A stretch of DNA of 64,000 bases from Coriobacteriia bacterium. Its GTDB lineage: Bacteria; Actinomycetota; Coriobacteriia; Coriobacteriales; Atopobiaceae. The position numbers and the translations under genes were made by a program. Below, piece by piece: positions 7,670-15,999 of this stretch. Location: contig JAUMVN010000002.1 of assembly GCA_030530145.1 (NCBI GenBank), positions 185,375 to 249,374 of the forward strand. The letters run 5' to 3'. Positions within the stretch are counted from its first letter, which is position 1. Each line of letters starts with the position of its first letter. The notes under the pieces were generated by a model, which was given only the letters and a program-made list of their open reading frames with translations, had not been told where the DNA came from and made no database searches.

Positions 7670-10216
7670 TTGGCCCACAAGAACGTGATCGAGCTGCTCG
7701 CGCCGGCGGGCGGCCCCGAGCCTTTCAACGCCGCGCTGGCCGCGGGCGCCGACGCCATCTATTGCGGCCTCGGCAATAGCTTCAACGCGCGCCGCTCCGC
7801 GAAGAACTTCGACGACGCGAGCTTCGGCGACGCGTGCCGCCGCGCGCACCTGGCCGGCACGCGCGTCTACGTGACGGTCAACGTCGCCGTCGCTACCGAC
7901 GAGATCCCGCGCGTGCTCGGCCTCGTTCGCCGCGCGTGGCTGCTCGGCGCCGACGCCTTCATCATTCAGGACTGGGGCCTCTTTGCGCAGGTCCGCCGCA
8001 CGTGGCCCCAGATCGAGACGCACGTCTCCACGCAGGCCAACGTCCACGACGCGCGCGGCGTGGCCTGGTGCCGCAGCCTCGGCGCCGACCGTGTGACGCT
8101 CTCCCGCGAGCTCTCCCTGCCCGAGATCGAGCGCATCGCGAAGGAGGGCGTCGAGCTCGAGTGCTTCGGCCACGGTGCCCTGTGCTTCTGCTACTCCGGT
8201 GTCTGCATGATGAGCTCGCTTTCCGGCGGGCGCTCGGCGAACCGCGGCCTGTGCGCCCAGCCGTGCCGCCTCCCGTACGAGCTCGTCGACGAGAAGGGCG
8301 AGCTCGTGCCGGTGCCCGATGTGCCCACGGCCGGCCTCGCCGAGACCATGCGCGGCGTGGGCGGCACGCGCGCCCTCTGCCCCAAGGACTACTGCACGGT
8401 CGACCACGTGGGCGAGATGATCTCCGCGGGCGTGGGCTCGCTCAAGGTCGAGGGCCGCATGAAGGCGCCCGACTACGTCTATCAGGTGGTGAGCGCTTAT
8501 CGCCGCGCCATCGACGCCGCGATCGCCGGCGAGCCGCTCTCCGAGGCCGAGGACGCGGCGGTCCACCGCCAGCTTAAGCGCGCCTTCAACCGCGACTTCA
8601 CCGATGCCTACCTGCGCGGCGAGTCCGGCAACGAGATGATGAGCTATGAGCGCTCCAACAACCGCGGCGAGGTCGTGGGCGAGGTCGAGTCCTCCCGCGC
8701 GCTCGAGGACAGCGTCGAGAGGCGCGGCGGCGGCAACGGCGGGCGCACGCGCATGCGCCGCTTCAAGCGCGCCGAGGTCCGCATCCGCTTGACCGAGCCG
8801 GTGGGGGAGGGCGACCTGCTCGAGGTGCGCCCGGTGAGCGACCCCACGCAGTTCCTCACCGTGACGGCCGAGCGCGACTCGGCGGCCGGCGAGGTCATCT
8901 GCTGCCGCGCGCCGAGGCCCATGGAGACGGGCGCGATCGTGCGCGTCATCCGCTCGCAAGCCGCCATGGACGCCGCGGCGCGAGTGAGCAAGGCGGACGT
9001 GCAGCGCAAGCGGCCCGTTTGCGCGCGCGTCGTCGCCCGTCTCGGCCGGCCGTTTAAGGTGGAGGTCGCCTGCGCTGACGGCGAGGCGAGCGCGTCGGCC
9101 GAGGGCTTTATCTGCGAGGCCGCGCGCACCCGCGCCGTCACGGGCGAGGACCTGGTCGAGCACGTGGGGCGCATGGGGGGCGGCCCCTTCGAGCCCGTGA
9201 GCTTCGACGTGCAGGTGGATGACGGGCTCGGCATGGGCTTCTCGGCCGTGCACAAGGTGCGCGCCGCGGCGGTGAAGGCGCTCGAGGAGGCGCTTCTTGC
9301 CCCGTATGCCGCGCGCGAGGAGGGTTTGGCGCCGGCGCCGTCCGAGCGCGCAGTCGCGTACCGGCTGGGGGAGGCGCGCGCCGAGGCGGGCATCGCCGAT
9401 CCCGCGGCCGTGCGCCGAGAGGAACCCTGCGCCTGCGCGCTCGTGGCCGACCCCGCGTGTGCCCGCGCCGCGCTCGAGGCCGGGGCGGCCCGCGTGTATG
9501 CGACCGTGGACGACCTCGCGCGTGACGAATGGCCCGATGGCGTCGTGCCCTGGCTCGACGAGGTTTGCCGCGAGGGCGACCACGCGCGGCTCGACCCGTG
9601 GGTGGCCGAGGGCGCGCCGGTGGCCGTCGGCAATGTGTCCGAGCTCGCGCTCGCGGCCGAGCGCGGGGCTGCGCCCGAGGTCCGCTCCTGCATTCCCGTC
9701 CACAACGAGAGCTGCCTCGTGGCCCTCGAGGCCGCCGGCGCGTCGGGCTTCTGGCTCTCCCCGGAGCTCACGCTCGAGCAGGTCTGTGCCCTTGCGCCCG
9801 CTGCCTCGGTGCCCGTGGGCCTCATGGTCCTCGGCCGCGAGCGGGCGATGACCTCCGAGCACTGCGTCCTGCAGGTCACGGGCAAATGCGTGCACGACTG
9901 CGCCCGCTGCCCCCAGCGCGCGCGGCGCTTCTCGCTCAAGGACATCGACGGCAAGCTCCTGCCCGTGCGCACCGACGTCAACGGCCGCTCCCGCATCTGG
10001 TCGGCCTACCCGCTCGACGCGACGCCGCAGGCGGGCGAGCTTATCGGGGCGGGCGTGACGCGCCTGCTCGCGGACTGCACGCTGCTCACGGCCAAGGAGA
10101 CGACCTTCTACGTGGAGCGCGTCGCCCGGGCTATCGCCGCGGCGCGCGCCGGCAGGAAACCCGCCGCCCGTCTGCAAGGTGCCACCTCGGGGCATCTCTT
10201 CACGGGCATCGGGTAG
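7670..10216 (+). CDS. Peptidase U32 family protein with long C-terminal extension (RlhA/TrhP-type RNA hydroxylation family)
   Basis: The 848-residue product starts at TTG 7670, behind AAAGGAGA. Residues 1-300 form the U32 TIM-barrel domain. The family signature reads ECFGHGALCFCYSGVCMMS and is followed by SANRGLCAQPCR. Further cysteines lie at CPKDYC, so a cysteine cluster able to hold iron-sulfur is present. The remaining 550 residues are an accessory region as in long U32 proteins, with another Cys-rich patch (CVHDCARCPQ) near the end. Studied bacterial members work in prephenate-dependent hydroxylation of 23S rRNA or tRNA wobble uridine; protease activity is the older annotation. Which RNA this one modifies cannot be told here. 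Confidence 0.88.
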   Translation: MAHKNVIELLAPAGGPEPFNAALAAGADAIYCGLGNSFNARRSAKNFDDASFGDACRRAHLAGTRVYVTVNVAVATDEIPRVLGLVRRAWLLGADAFIIQDWGLFAQVRRTWPQIETHVSTQANVHDARGVAWCRSLGADRVTLSRELSLPEIERIAKEGVELECFGHGALCFCYSGVCMMSSLSGGRSANRGLCAQPCRLPYELVDEKGELVPVPDVPTAGLAETMRGVGGTRALCPKDYCTVDHVGEMISAGVGSLKVEGRMKAPDYVYQVVSAYRRAIDAAIAGEPLSEAEDAAVHRQLKRAFNRDFTDAYLRGESGNEMMSYERSNNRGEVVGEVESSRALEDSVERRGGGNGGRTRMRRFKRAEVRIRLTEPVGEGDLLEVRPVSDPTQFLTVTAERDSAAGEVICCRAPRPMETGAIVRVIRSQAAMDAAARVSKADVQRKRPVCARVVARLGRPFKVEVACADGEASASAEGFICEAARTRAVTGEDLVEHVGRMGGGPFEPVSFDVQVDDGLGMGFSAVHKVRAAAVKALEEALLAPYAAREEGLAPAPSERAVAYRLGEARAEAGIADPAAVRREEPCACALVADPACARAALEAGAARVYATVDDLARDEWPDGVVPWLDEVCREGDHARLDPWVAEGAPVAVGNVSELALAAERGAAPEVRSCIPVHNESCLVALEAAGASGFWLSPELTLEQVCALAPAASVPVGLMVLGRERAMTSEHCVLQVTGKCVHDCARCPQRARRFSLKDIDGKLLPVRTDVNGRSRIWSAYPLDATPQAGELIGAGVTRLLADCTLLTAKETTFYVERVARAIAAARAGRKPAARLQGATSGHLFTGIG

Positions 10217-10233
10217 GCTTTGTGGAAAACAAT

Positions 10234-10359
10234 CTCGTATTGCGTAACCTATTTTGGATCGGATGAGTAGCCGGCTCATTTTGGGCTCTTCTTACTTGGG
10301 AAATGGGCTCGATTCGGCCAGGCTACTCAGGCATTGCAATTTAAGTTACGCAATACGAG
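10234..10359. repeat. Hairpin element bounded by a 15-bp perfect inverted repeat
   Basis: CTCGTATTGCGTAAC (10234-10248) recurs as its exact reverse complement at 10345-10359. Inside is a second inverted pair, GAGTAGCC (10265-10272) and GGCTACTC (10321-10328). The 126-bp element is AT-richer than the flanking genes and carries no ORF. It follows the U32 gene. It could be a small mobile hairpin or a folded 3' RNA; no target duplication was identified. Confidence 0.6.
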
Positions 10360-10506
10360 CGATTATTGATTTGACGGCCGCAAATAGAGGCCGGCCAGGC
10401 GCCCGGCGCGCTGTTTGGTTGCGATATACCGCCCCAACAGCCCCGCGCCGCGGGGCCGTTGGGTAAGATGGAACACGTTGCGTGCACAGACGAAAGGAAA
10501 CCCACC

Positions 10507-10743
10507 ATGGCAGTGGACAAGCAGCTTCTGGAAGAGACCCTCGACATCATTCGCCAGAGCCTTCAGGCCGACGGCGGCGACGTTGAGCTGATCGACGTCG
10601 ACGACGAGGGCGTCGTCACCCTCGAGATGCAGGGCGCCTGCGCCGGTTGCCCGCTCTCCAGCATGGATATGTCCGAGGGCATCGAGCGCATTCTGATGGA
10701 GCACGTCCCCGGCGTCACCCGCGTGCAGCCGGCCGTTCTCTAG
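10507..10743 (+). CDS. NifU C-terminal-domain protein (Fe-S scaffold/carrier)
   Basis: This 78-residue protein consists of the NifU-like C-terminal (Nfu) domain alone. The two cysteines of GACAGCPLS bind an Fe-S cluster for delivery to apoproteins. Start ATG 10507 follows GAAAGGAAA. The surrounding LQADGGDVEL and MQGACAGC blocks are hallmark sequences of the family. It lies 23 bases before lgt and may be co-transcribed. No other suf/isc gene is in the window. Confidence 0.92.
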   Translation: MAVDKQLLEETLDIIRQSLQADGGDVELIDVDDEGVVTLEMQGACAGCPLSSMDMSEGIERILMEHVPGVTRVQPAVL

Positions 10744-10766
10744 CCTTCGCCGGAATAGTTGCGCGA

Positions 10767-11588
10767 ATGTTCCTCAACGACATCTTCCAGGCGCTCGACC
10801 CCGTCGCCTTCACTATCGGCCCCCTGAGCGTCCGCTGGTACGGCCTGGCGTACCTGGCCGGCTTTATCGTGGCGGGTTTCGTAATCTTCCGCATCGCGCG
10901 GCGCTGGGAGCTCGACCTCACCGTCGACGATGTGATGAGCATCGTCATCGGCGTGGCGTTCGGCATCATCATCGGGGCGCGGCTGGGCTACGTGGTCTTC
11001 TACGGTGCCGGCTACTACCTTGAGCACCCGGCCGAGATCATCGCCACCTGGGACGGCGGCATGAGCTTCCACGGCGGGCTTATCGGCGCCGTCGTCGGCG
11101 GCTCGATTGTGTGCCGTCAGTACCGGATCAGCATCCCCACCATTTGCGACCTGGGCGTCATCGGCGCGACCTGGGGGCTTTTCTTCGGACGCTGCGCGAA
11201 CTTCGTCAACGGCGAGCTCTGGGGCAAGGAATGCGATCTGCCCTGGGCAGTGGCGTTCCCGTCCGGAGGCGGCGTGTTTCGCCATCCCTCGCAGCTCTAC
11301 GAAGCCGTGCTCGAGGGACTCGTGATCTTCTTCGTGCTGTGGGCGCTCTCGCGCAGGAAGCCGCCTCGCCCGCAGGGGACCTTTATGGGCACGTTCCTCA
11401 TGCTCTACGGCGTCTTCCGCTTCCTTATCGAGTTCGTGCGCGTACCGGATGCCCAGCTCGGATATCTCTTCGGGCCCATCACCATGGGACAGTGCCTGAG
11501 CCTGCCCCTCGTGGTCCTTGGCGCGGGACTTCTGGTGACGGCCCACAAGCTGAATCGCCCGCAGGTCGGCCGGCTTCCCGAGGAGTAG
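10767..11588 (+). CDS. lgt: Prolipoprotein diacylglyceryl transferase
   Basis: The 273-residue integral membrane enzyme transfers diacylglycerol to the lipobox cysteine of prolipoproteins, the first step of lipoprotein maturation. Several membrane helices are visible. The Lgt signature appears as GRCANFVNGELWG, and SFHGGLIG carries the family's essential histidine region. The C-terminal block LYGVFRFLIEFVR is also typical. The ATG at 10767 has only a weak ribosome site, suggesting coupling to the NifU-like gene. Its substrates in this window include the two lipobox-bearing binding proteins at 24263 and 47370. Confidence 0.96.
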   Translation: MFLNDIFQALDPVAFTIGPLSVRWYGLAYLAGFIVAGFVIFRIARRWELDLTVDDVMSIVIGVAFGIIIGARLGYVVFYGAGYYLEHPAEIIATWDGGMSFHGGLIGAVVGGSIVCRQYRISIPTICDLGVIGATWGLFFGRCANFVNGELWGKECDLPWAVAFPSGGGVFRHPSQLYEAVLEGLVIFFVLWALSRRKPPRPQGTFMGTFLMLYGVFRFLIEFVRVPDAQLGYLFGPITMGQCLSLPLVVLGAGLLVTAHKLNRPQVGRLPEE

Positions 11589-11607
11589 GGGCCGCGAGGG
11601 GCTTTGC

Positions 11608-11797
11608 GACGCGATCACCGGTCGCACAGAAGCGCCCCAAAAGTGCGTCGCGCAGCATTGCTGCATTACTGGGCGGCGAGCTTTTGGGGCGGAGCACCGG
11701 CGGCGATTACTGCGTGGCGAGCTTTTGGGGCGCAAGGCCGGTGACGATTGCTGGATGGCGCGATTCTCGGGCGCTATCGGTGGCTTGCAACAAATGT
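11608..11797. repeat. Family-1 intergenic array: 41-bp units, one inverted arm copy and three direct copies
   Basis: CTTTTGGGGCG occurs at 11681-11691 and 11722-11732, with a degenerate copy at 11763-11773, each exactly 41 bp apart. Its perfect reverse complement lies upstream at 11633-11643, so the two arms can pair; a small GCAGC/GCTGC hairpin sits between them. The array lies where lgt and the minus-strand flavoprotein converge. The rest of the 414-bp gap, 11798-12002, shows nothing I can name. Confidence 0.75.
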
Positions 11798-12002
11798 TCG
11801 ACTTTGCGGCAGATTTACGGCATTTTTGACCCTTTGAGGCGTGCTGAGTGGGCCCGTCGAGCGCTCGTTCAACGACGTTTTTCCAGTTGGTGAAAGTCTG
11901 GGAGGCCCGTTGGCACCAGAATCTGCCGCAGGATCGAAGTTTTATTGCATGCGGTACGGCGGCAAGTGCGTGAAGCACCGCGCAAGTGTCATGGACTGGA
12001 AC

Positions 12003-13622
12003 TTATTCGCGAAGAGGGGCGGCGACGAGCCGTCCTTCTTCGTATGTGACGAGCGAGGGCCGCGCCTGGGACGGGTCCTCGGCGGGGAAGTCCGACCGGT
12101 AGTGGGCGCCCCGGCTCTCGCGCCGCGCGAGCATGGCGCGCACGAGCGCCTCGGCGGAGAGGAGCGCGAGCGCCGCCCGGCGCGTCGCCGCGACGGCGGC
12201 CGCGTCGTCGGAGGGTTCCGTTTCGTTGCCGAGCTCCGCGCGGAGCCGCTCAACCGTCCTGAGGGCATCCGACAGCCCCGCCTCGTCGCGCTCGACCAGG
12301 CATCGCTCGCTCATGGTGCGCCTGAGCTCGCGGACGGCGCCCGCAGCCGATGGCGCGGCGACCGGCGCGACTCGCGCCCCGACGCTGCCCGTACCGGCTC
12401 CCGTCCCGGCGCAGCTCGCGCCCGCCGCCAAGCCGGCCTGCGCGTGCGCCGCCTCCCTGCCGGCGATTTGCCCGAACACGAGCGCGCTCGCGCTCGCGAG
12501 GCCGCCGATTCGGTCGGCCCCGTGCATTCCGCCCGCGCATTCCCCGCAGGCGAAGAGCCCGGGGCAGCCGACCGCCGCCGCGTGCTCGTCGATGCGGATG
12601 CCGCCGTTGGAGGCGTGCGCATAGTGCGCCACGCGCAGCTCCTGGTCCGGCGCGACCCCGTAGGCGCCCTGCAGCCATTCGGCGTAGGTGCGCATGAACT
12701 CAGGCAGCTGGTCGGGCAGCACATGGCGCAGCCGAGCGCCTTCCCACCCGGCGCGCGCGACGAAGAGGTCGACCTCGCGGTCTTTCCACGACGCGCTGAA
12801 GGGCCCGTGCTCCGAGCGCATGTCCATGAGCTCCGGGCGCCCAAGCCCCTCGATGCGCGAGTGCCGGAAGGTCTTCTCGTTGAAGACGACGCCCTCCACG
12901 GGGGAGACGAGCCCGACCATAATCTGGATGAACTCGCAGTTCACGAGCGAGGCCCCCTGTTCGAGCGCGATGGCCTGCGCGGTCCCGAGGACGTCCGGCA
13001 TCGTGAGGGTTCGCTCGAAGAGGCCGCCGAAGCCGCCCGTGGCGAGGACGACCGACCCCGCCCGCGCTCGCGCGAACGCGTCGCGGCCCCTGTCGTAGAA
13101 AAACGCCGTCCAGCCGCCGCCCGTCCGTTGCAGGCCCATGAGCTCGAGTCCCGCGTGGACGTCGCAGCCGGCCTTTTCCAGCGCGAGGCCCGTGGACGCG
13201 CGGTAGGCGTCGCGCTCGAGGCCGTGCCACGAGCGCGTCTTGCGGTCGAAGCAGGGGATGAACTCGCGCTCGCCGGCGTTCACGGCCGCGCGGAGGCGGC
13301 AGCCGCGCCGTTCGAGCCGCTCGACCGCGGGGCCGACGCCCTCGACCAGCGTGCGCGCGAGCGCCGGGTCCGCGACGCCGCGCCCGACCTCGAGGATGCT
13401 CCCCACGAAGTCGTCGACGTCGCCCGCGCCGCCGGGCCCCACGAGGCCGAGCCCCCACGTGCCGGGAAAGAAGCTCGACCCGCCGAAGAGCGCCCCGGCG
13501 CAGGCAACGGCCGTCCGCGCGCCCTCCTCGGCCGCCGCGAGCGCCGCGGTCGTTCCCGCGATGCCGCCGCCGACCACGAGGACGTCGAGGCGGCCCAGGT
13601 CCTCGGTTACAAGTTGTGGCAT
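12003..13622 (-). CDS. FAD-dependent oxidoreductase, L-aspartate oxidase / fumarate reductase flavoprotein family
   Basis: The 539-residue product opens with the FAD dinucleotide motif [15 protein letters not shown]. It later shows [16 protein letters not shown] and the FAD-binding [23 protein letters not shown] block typical of NadB and related soluble flavoproteins. The C-terminal helical part has [12 protein letters not shown], also seen in NadB. A role making iminoaspartate for NAD synthesis is possible, but no nadA or nadC is adjacent. A fumarate-reductase-like or other 2-oxo/succinate role cannot be excluded. It is divergent from hisI across a 70-bp gap, which presumably holds both promoters. 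Confidence 0.82.
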   Translation of the reverse strand: MPQLVTEDLGRLDVLVVGGGIAGTTAALAAAEEGARTAVACAGALFGGSSFFPGTWGLGLVGPGGAGDVDDFVGSILEVGRGVADPALARTLVEGVGPAVERLERRGCRLRAAVNAGEREFIPCFDRKTRSWHGLERDAYRASTGLALEKAGCDVHAGLELMGLQRTGGGWTAFFYDRGRDAFARARAGSVVLATGGFGGLFERTLTMPDVLGTAQAIALEQGASLVNCEFIQIMVGLVSPVEGVVFNEKTFRHSRIEGLGRPELMDMRSEHGPFSASWKDREVDLFVARAGWEGARLRHVLPDQLPEFMRTYAEWLQGAYGVAPDQELRVAHYAHASNGGIRIDEHAAAVGCPGLFACGECAGGMHGADRIGGLASASALVFGQIAGREAAHAQAGLAAGASCAGTGAGTGSVGARVAPVAAPSAAGAVRELRRTMSERCLVERDEAGLSDALRTVERLRAELGNETEPSDDAAAVAATRRAALALLSAEALVRAMLARRESRGAHYRSDFPAEDPSQARPSLVTYEEGRLVAAPLRE

Positions 13623-13692
13623 GGCCCCCAGCCCTTCTCGCCTGCGGCGCTCTACCCTGCTAAAGTGGGAACCCGCGATTCAAGGAGGCGGT

Positions 13693-14067
13693 ATGTCCCA
13701 GGACAACGAGTATATCTATGCCGGCGAGGCGCCCGCGCGCGTCTCCCTCGACGCCGCGCGCGTCAAGTTCGACGCAGCCGGCCTCGTGCCGTGCGTCGTT
13801 CAGCAGGAGGGCTCCGGCGAGGTGCTCATGGTCGCGTGGATGAACGCCGAGTCCCTGGCCCTGACCGTAAAGACGGGCACCACGTGGTTCTGGTCGCGCA
13901 GCCGCCAGGAGCTCTGGAACAAAGGCGCAACCAGCGGGAACATGCAGCAGGTCAAGCACCTGCTCGTGGACTGCGACGCGGACACGCTCGTGGCCGTGGT
14001 GGACTCGCCGGGGCCTGCCTGCCACACCGGGCACCGAAGCTGCTTCTTCCGCGAGATCGAAGACTAG
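13693..14067 (+). CDS. hisI: Phosphoribosyl-AMP cyclohydrolase
   Basis: This 124-residue enzyme opens the purine ring of phosphoribosyl-AMP, the third step of histidine synthesis. Key family sequences are present: [24 protein letters not shown] and the metal-binding cysteine region [11 protein letters not shown] with [15 protein letters not shown] 13693 is preceded by AAGGAGG. hisE follows 56 bases on. The two activities are separate genes here, as in many actinobacteria, and no other his gene is in the window. Confidence 0.96.
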   Translation: MSQDNEYIYAGEAPARVSLDAARVKFDAAGLVPCVVQQEGSGEVLMVAWMNAESLALTVKTGTTWFWSRSRQELWNKGATSGNMQQVKHLLVDCDADTLVAVVDSPGPACHTGHRSCFFREIED

Positions 14068-14123
14068 GCCGGCCGGGCGGCGTCGCGCCGCCGGTGCCGC
14101 GACAGAGCAATAAGGAGGCCCGT

Positions 14124-14441
14124 GTGGGCGAGAGGACCAAGAACGTTCAGGACGGCAATATCGGTGAGACCCTCGAGGGCCTGGCCGCGGTGATCCACGG
14201 GCGCCGCGACGCCTCGCCCGAGACCTCCTACACCGCCAAGCTCCTCCAGGGCAAGGAGGACAGCCTGCTCAAGAAGCTCGCCGAGGAGGCGAGCGAGGTC
14301 ATCATGGCCTGCAAGGACGACGACCACGAGCACATCCGCTACGAGGCGGGCGACCTGGTGTACCACCTGATGGTCACGCTCGAGCGCTACGGGGTCACGC
14401 TGGAGGAGCTGGCCGGCGAACTTGACGCCAGAAGGCGCTAG
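14124..14441 (+). CDS. hisE: Phosphoribosyl-ATP pyrophosphatase
   Basis: The 105-residue protein hydrolyses phosphoribosyl-ATP, the second step of histidine synthesis, just before the HisI reaction. The all-alpha MazG-like family pattern is clear: LLKKLAEEASEV followed by YEAGDLVYHLMV, whose acidic residues bind Mg2+. The start is GTG 14124, with TAAGGAGG upstream; the overlapping GTG at 14122 is out of frame. The stop codon lies inside the left arm of a long inverted repeat, so the terminal codons are part of a hairpin. Confidence 0.95.
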   Translation: MGERTKNVQDGNIGETLEGLAAVIHGRRDASPETSYTAKLLQGKEDSLLKKLAEEASEVIMACKDDDHEHIRYEAGDLVYHLMVTLERYGVTLEELAGELDARRR

Positions 14442-14542
14442 GGTCTCACGGCGGCCGATCTGCCCTTCACTCGTCGCTCGCGTACCTTCGTACGCGTCGC
14501 TCCTCGTTCAGGGCACCTCGGCTCGCCGTGAGACCCTAGCGC
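14435..14542. repeat. 108-bp cruciform-like hairpin overlapping the hisE stop codon
   Basis: A perfect 19-bp arm (14435-14453) matches 14524-14542 in reverse complement. Nested inside are TGCCCT/AGGGCA and a tip hairpin CGCGTAC-CTTC-GTACGCG. The left arm includes the hisE TAG. No T tract follows, so this is not a standard terminator. The element could protect the hisIE mRNA 3' end or be a mobile hairpin. Confidence 0.8.
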
Positions 14543-14624
14543 AGGTTTGCCGGGCGGCTGATCCGACCTCCGCTCGCCGTCGCGGCAAGAAGACCGAACG
14601 CTCAATAGCAATGTGGAGCTGAAA

Positions 14625-14630
14625 TAGAAT
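14625..14630 (+). promoter_or_regulatory. Candidate -10 box for the NlpC/P60 gene
   Basis: TAGAAT lies 92 bases before the start codon, one base from consensus. No good -35 box is seen. The rest of 14543-14721 shows no gene. Confidence 0.3.
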
Positions 14631-14721
14631 CACTTCTCCCCGGCCCGTCTGTTGGTACCATAGGAAGGTCATGCAGGCCCACCCCGTGGGCGCCGTGCAG
14701 ATTTCCGAAGGAGTCCTTTCT

Positions 14722-15897
14722 ATGCCGCAGCCTAAGCGCAACCGCATCGTCGCGTCTGCCCTCGCGGTCACCCTTGGCCTCGCCCTCGTCCCCGTGAGCG
14801 CCCTGGCGTCCACGTCGGCCGAGCTCCAGGCCGAGCTCGACCAGGTTTCCCAGCAGCTCAGCAGCCTTTACTCCGCCGCCGAGCAGGCCGGCTACGACCT
14901 CGATACCGTCACGCGCGACCTCAACGACACCAACGACCAGATCACCACCCTCGAGGGACAGATCTCCGAGGAACAGGAGCAGCTCAAGCAGAAGCAGTCC
15001 CAGCTCTCCGACATCCTCGCCACCCAGTACAAGATGGGCGACGAGACGGGCCTGCTCACCCTCATCCTCAGCTCCAACGACTTCGCCGAGCTTGTGAGCA
15101 ACATCCACTACGCGAACAAGATCTCCGAGCAGAAGATGGACGCCATCCAGGACGTCCGCGACCTTCAGGAGTCGCTCGAGAACGACAAGAGCCAGCTCGA
15201 GGAGCGCAGGACCGAGCAGGAGCAGCTCGTCTCCGACCAGCAGGCCAAGTCCGACTCCGCCAACCAGGCCGCCGCGGAGGTGCAGACCTATTACAACCAG
15301 CTCTCCGACGAGGTGAAGGCCAAGCTCGCCGAGGAGGAGGCCGCTGCCCGCGCTAAGGCCGAGGAGGAGGCCAAGGCAGCCGCCGAGGCCGCCGCGCAGA
15401 AGGCCGCCGAGGAGGAGGCCGCGAAGAAGGCCGAGGAGGAGTCCAACACCAACAACGGCTCCAACGGCAACTCCAACAACGGCAACAACAACTCGAACAA
15501 CAACGGCAACAAGGGCAACTCCGGCAGCGCGTCGTCCATGGTCTCGCGCGCCCTCAGCGTCATCGGCTCCGGCTACCAGTGGAGCGGCTACGTCTGGACC
15601 GGCAGCACCTCGACCTCCGCGTTCACCTGCTCCGGCCTCATCGACTACGCGCTCGGCCTGCCGACGAACTCGAACTGGCCCGAGTCCCTGTACGCCTCGG
15701 TGAGCTACATCACGACCGACGTGAGCGCGCTCAACTACGGCGACCTCGTCTTCTACACCTACGCCGGCCGCTACCCCGGCCACGTGGGCATCTACATCGG
15801 CGGCGGGCAGATCGTCGACTCCTGCCCCGGCAGCGGCGTCCAGATCCGCGACGTCAACTATCCGGGCACCTTCATCGGCGGCGGCCCCATCGTCTAG
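14722..15897 (+). CDS. Secreted NlpC/P60 peptidoglycan hydrolase with coiled-coil N-terminus
   Basis: The 391-residue product has a signal peptide ending near VSALAS. A long coiled coil follows (about 30-190, rich in Glu/Gln/Leu), then an Ala/Glu/Lys helix and an Asn/Gly/Ser linker. The C-terminal NlpC/P60 domain (about 275-391) has catalytic Cys303 in FTCSGLID and His354 in PGHVGIY. This architecture matches PcsB/RipA-like enzymes that cut peptide stems for cell separation. In relatives the coiled coil controls activity through FtsEX, which is not in this window. ATG 14722 follows AAGGAGTC. The gene sits next to murJ and other wall genes. Confidence 0.93.
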   Translation: MPQPKRNRIVASALAVTLGLALVPVSALASTSAELQAELDQVSQQLSSLYSAAEQAGYDLDTVTRDLNDTNDQITTLEGQISEEQEQLKQKQSQLSDILATQYKMGDETGLLTLILSSNDFAELVSNIHYANKISEQKMDAIQDVRDLQESLENDKSQLEERRTEQEQLVSDQQAKSDSANQAAAEVQTYYNQLSDEVKAKLAEEEAAARAKAEEEAKAAAEAAAQKAAEEEAAKKAEEESNTNNGSNGNSNNGNNNSNNNGNKGNSGSASSMVSRALSVIGSGYQWSGYVWTGSTSTSAFTCSGLIDYALGLPTNSNWPESLYASVSYITTDVSALNYGDLVFYTYAGRYPGHVGIYIGGGQIVDSCPGSGVQIRDVNYPGTFIGGGPIV

Positions 15898-15916
15898 GCT
15901 CAGACGTCGTTTATCG

Positions 15917-15955
15917 CCGCCCCAGAAACCGTCGGGTCTCTGGGGCGGTTTCTTT
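15917..15955 (+). terminator. Rho-independent terminator of the NlpC/P60 gene
   Basis: A 10-bp stem (15917-15926 with 15939-15948) with an inner ACC/GGT pair is followed by TTTCTTTT. Confidence 0.85.
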
Positions 15956-15999
15956 TGCGCGCATCGGGCCGAGGCGGCCCGCAAGACTAAAGGAGATGC

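Noticed and set aside
7541..10279. 912-residue minus-strand ORF
   Set aside because: It is the mirror frame of the U32 gene; its composition (Arg/Ala/His-rich) is typical of antisense frames in GC-rich DNA.
11841..14441. 866-residue plus-strand ORF covering the flavoprotein and his genes
   Set aside because: Most of it is antisense to the flavoprotein gene; only its last 106 codons coincide with the real hisE frame, which has its own start at 14124.
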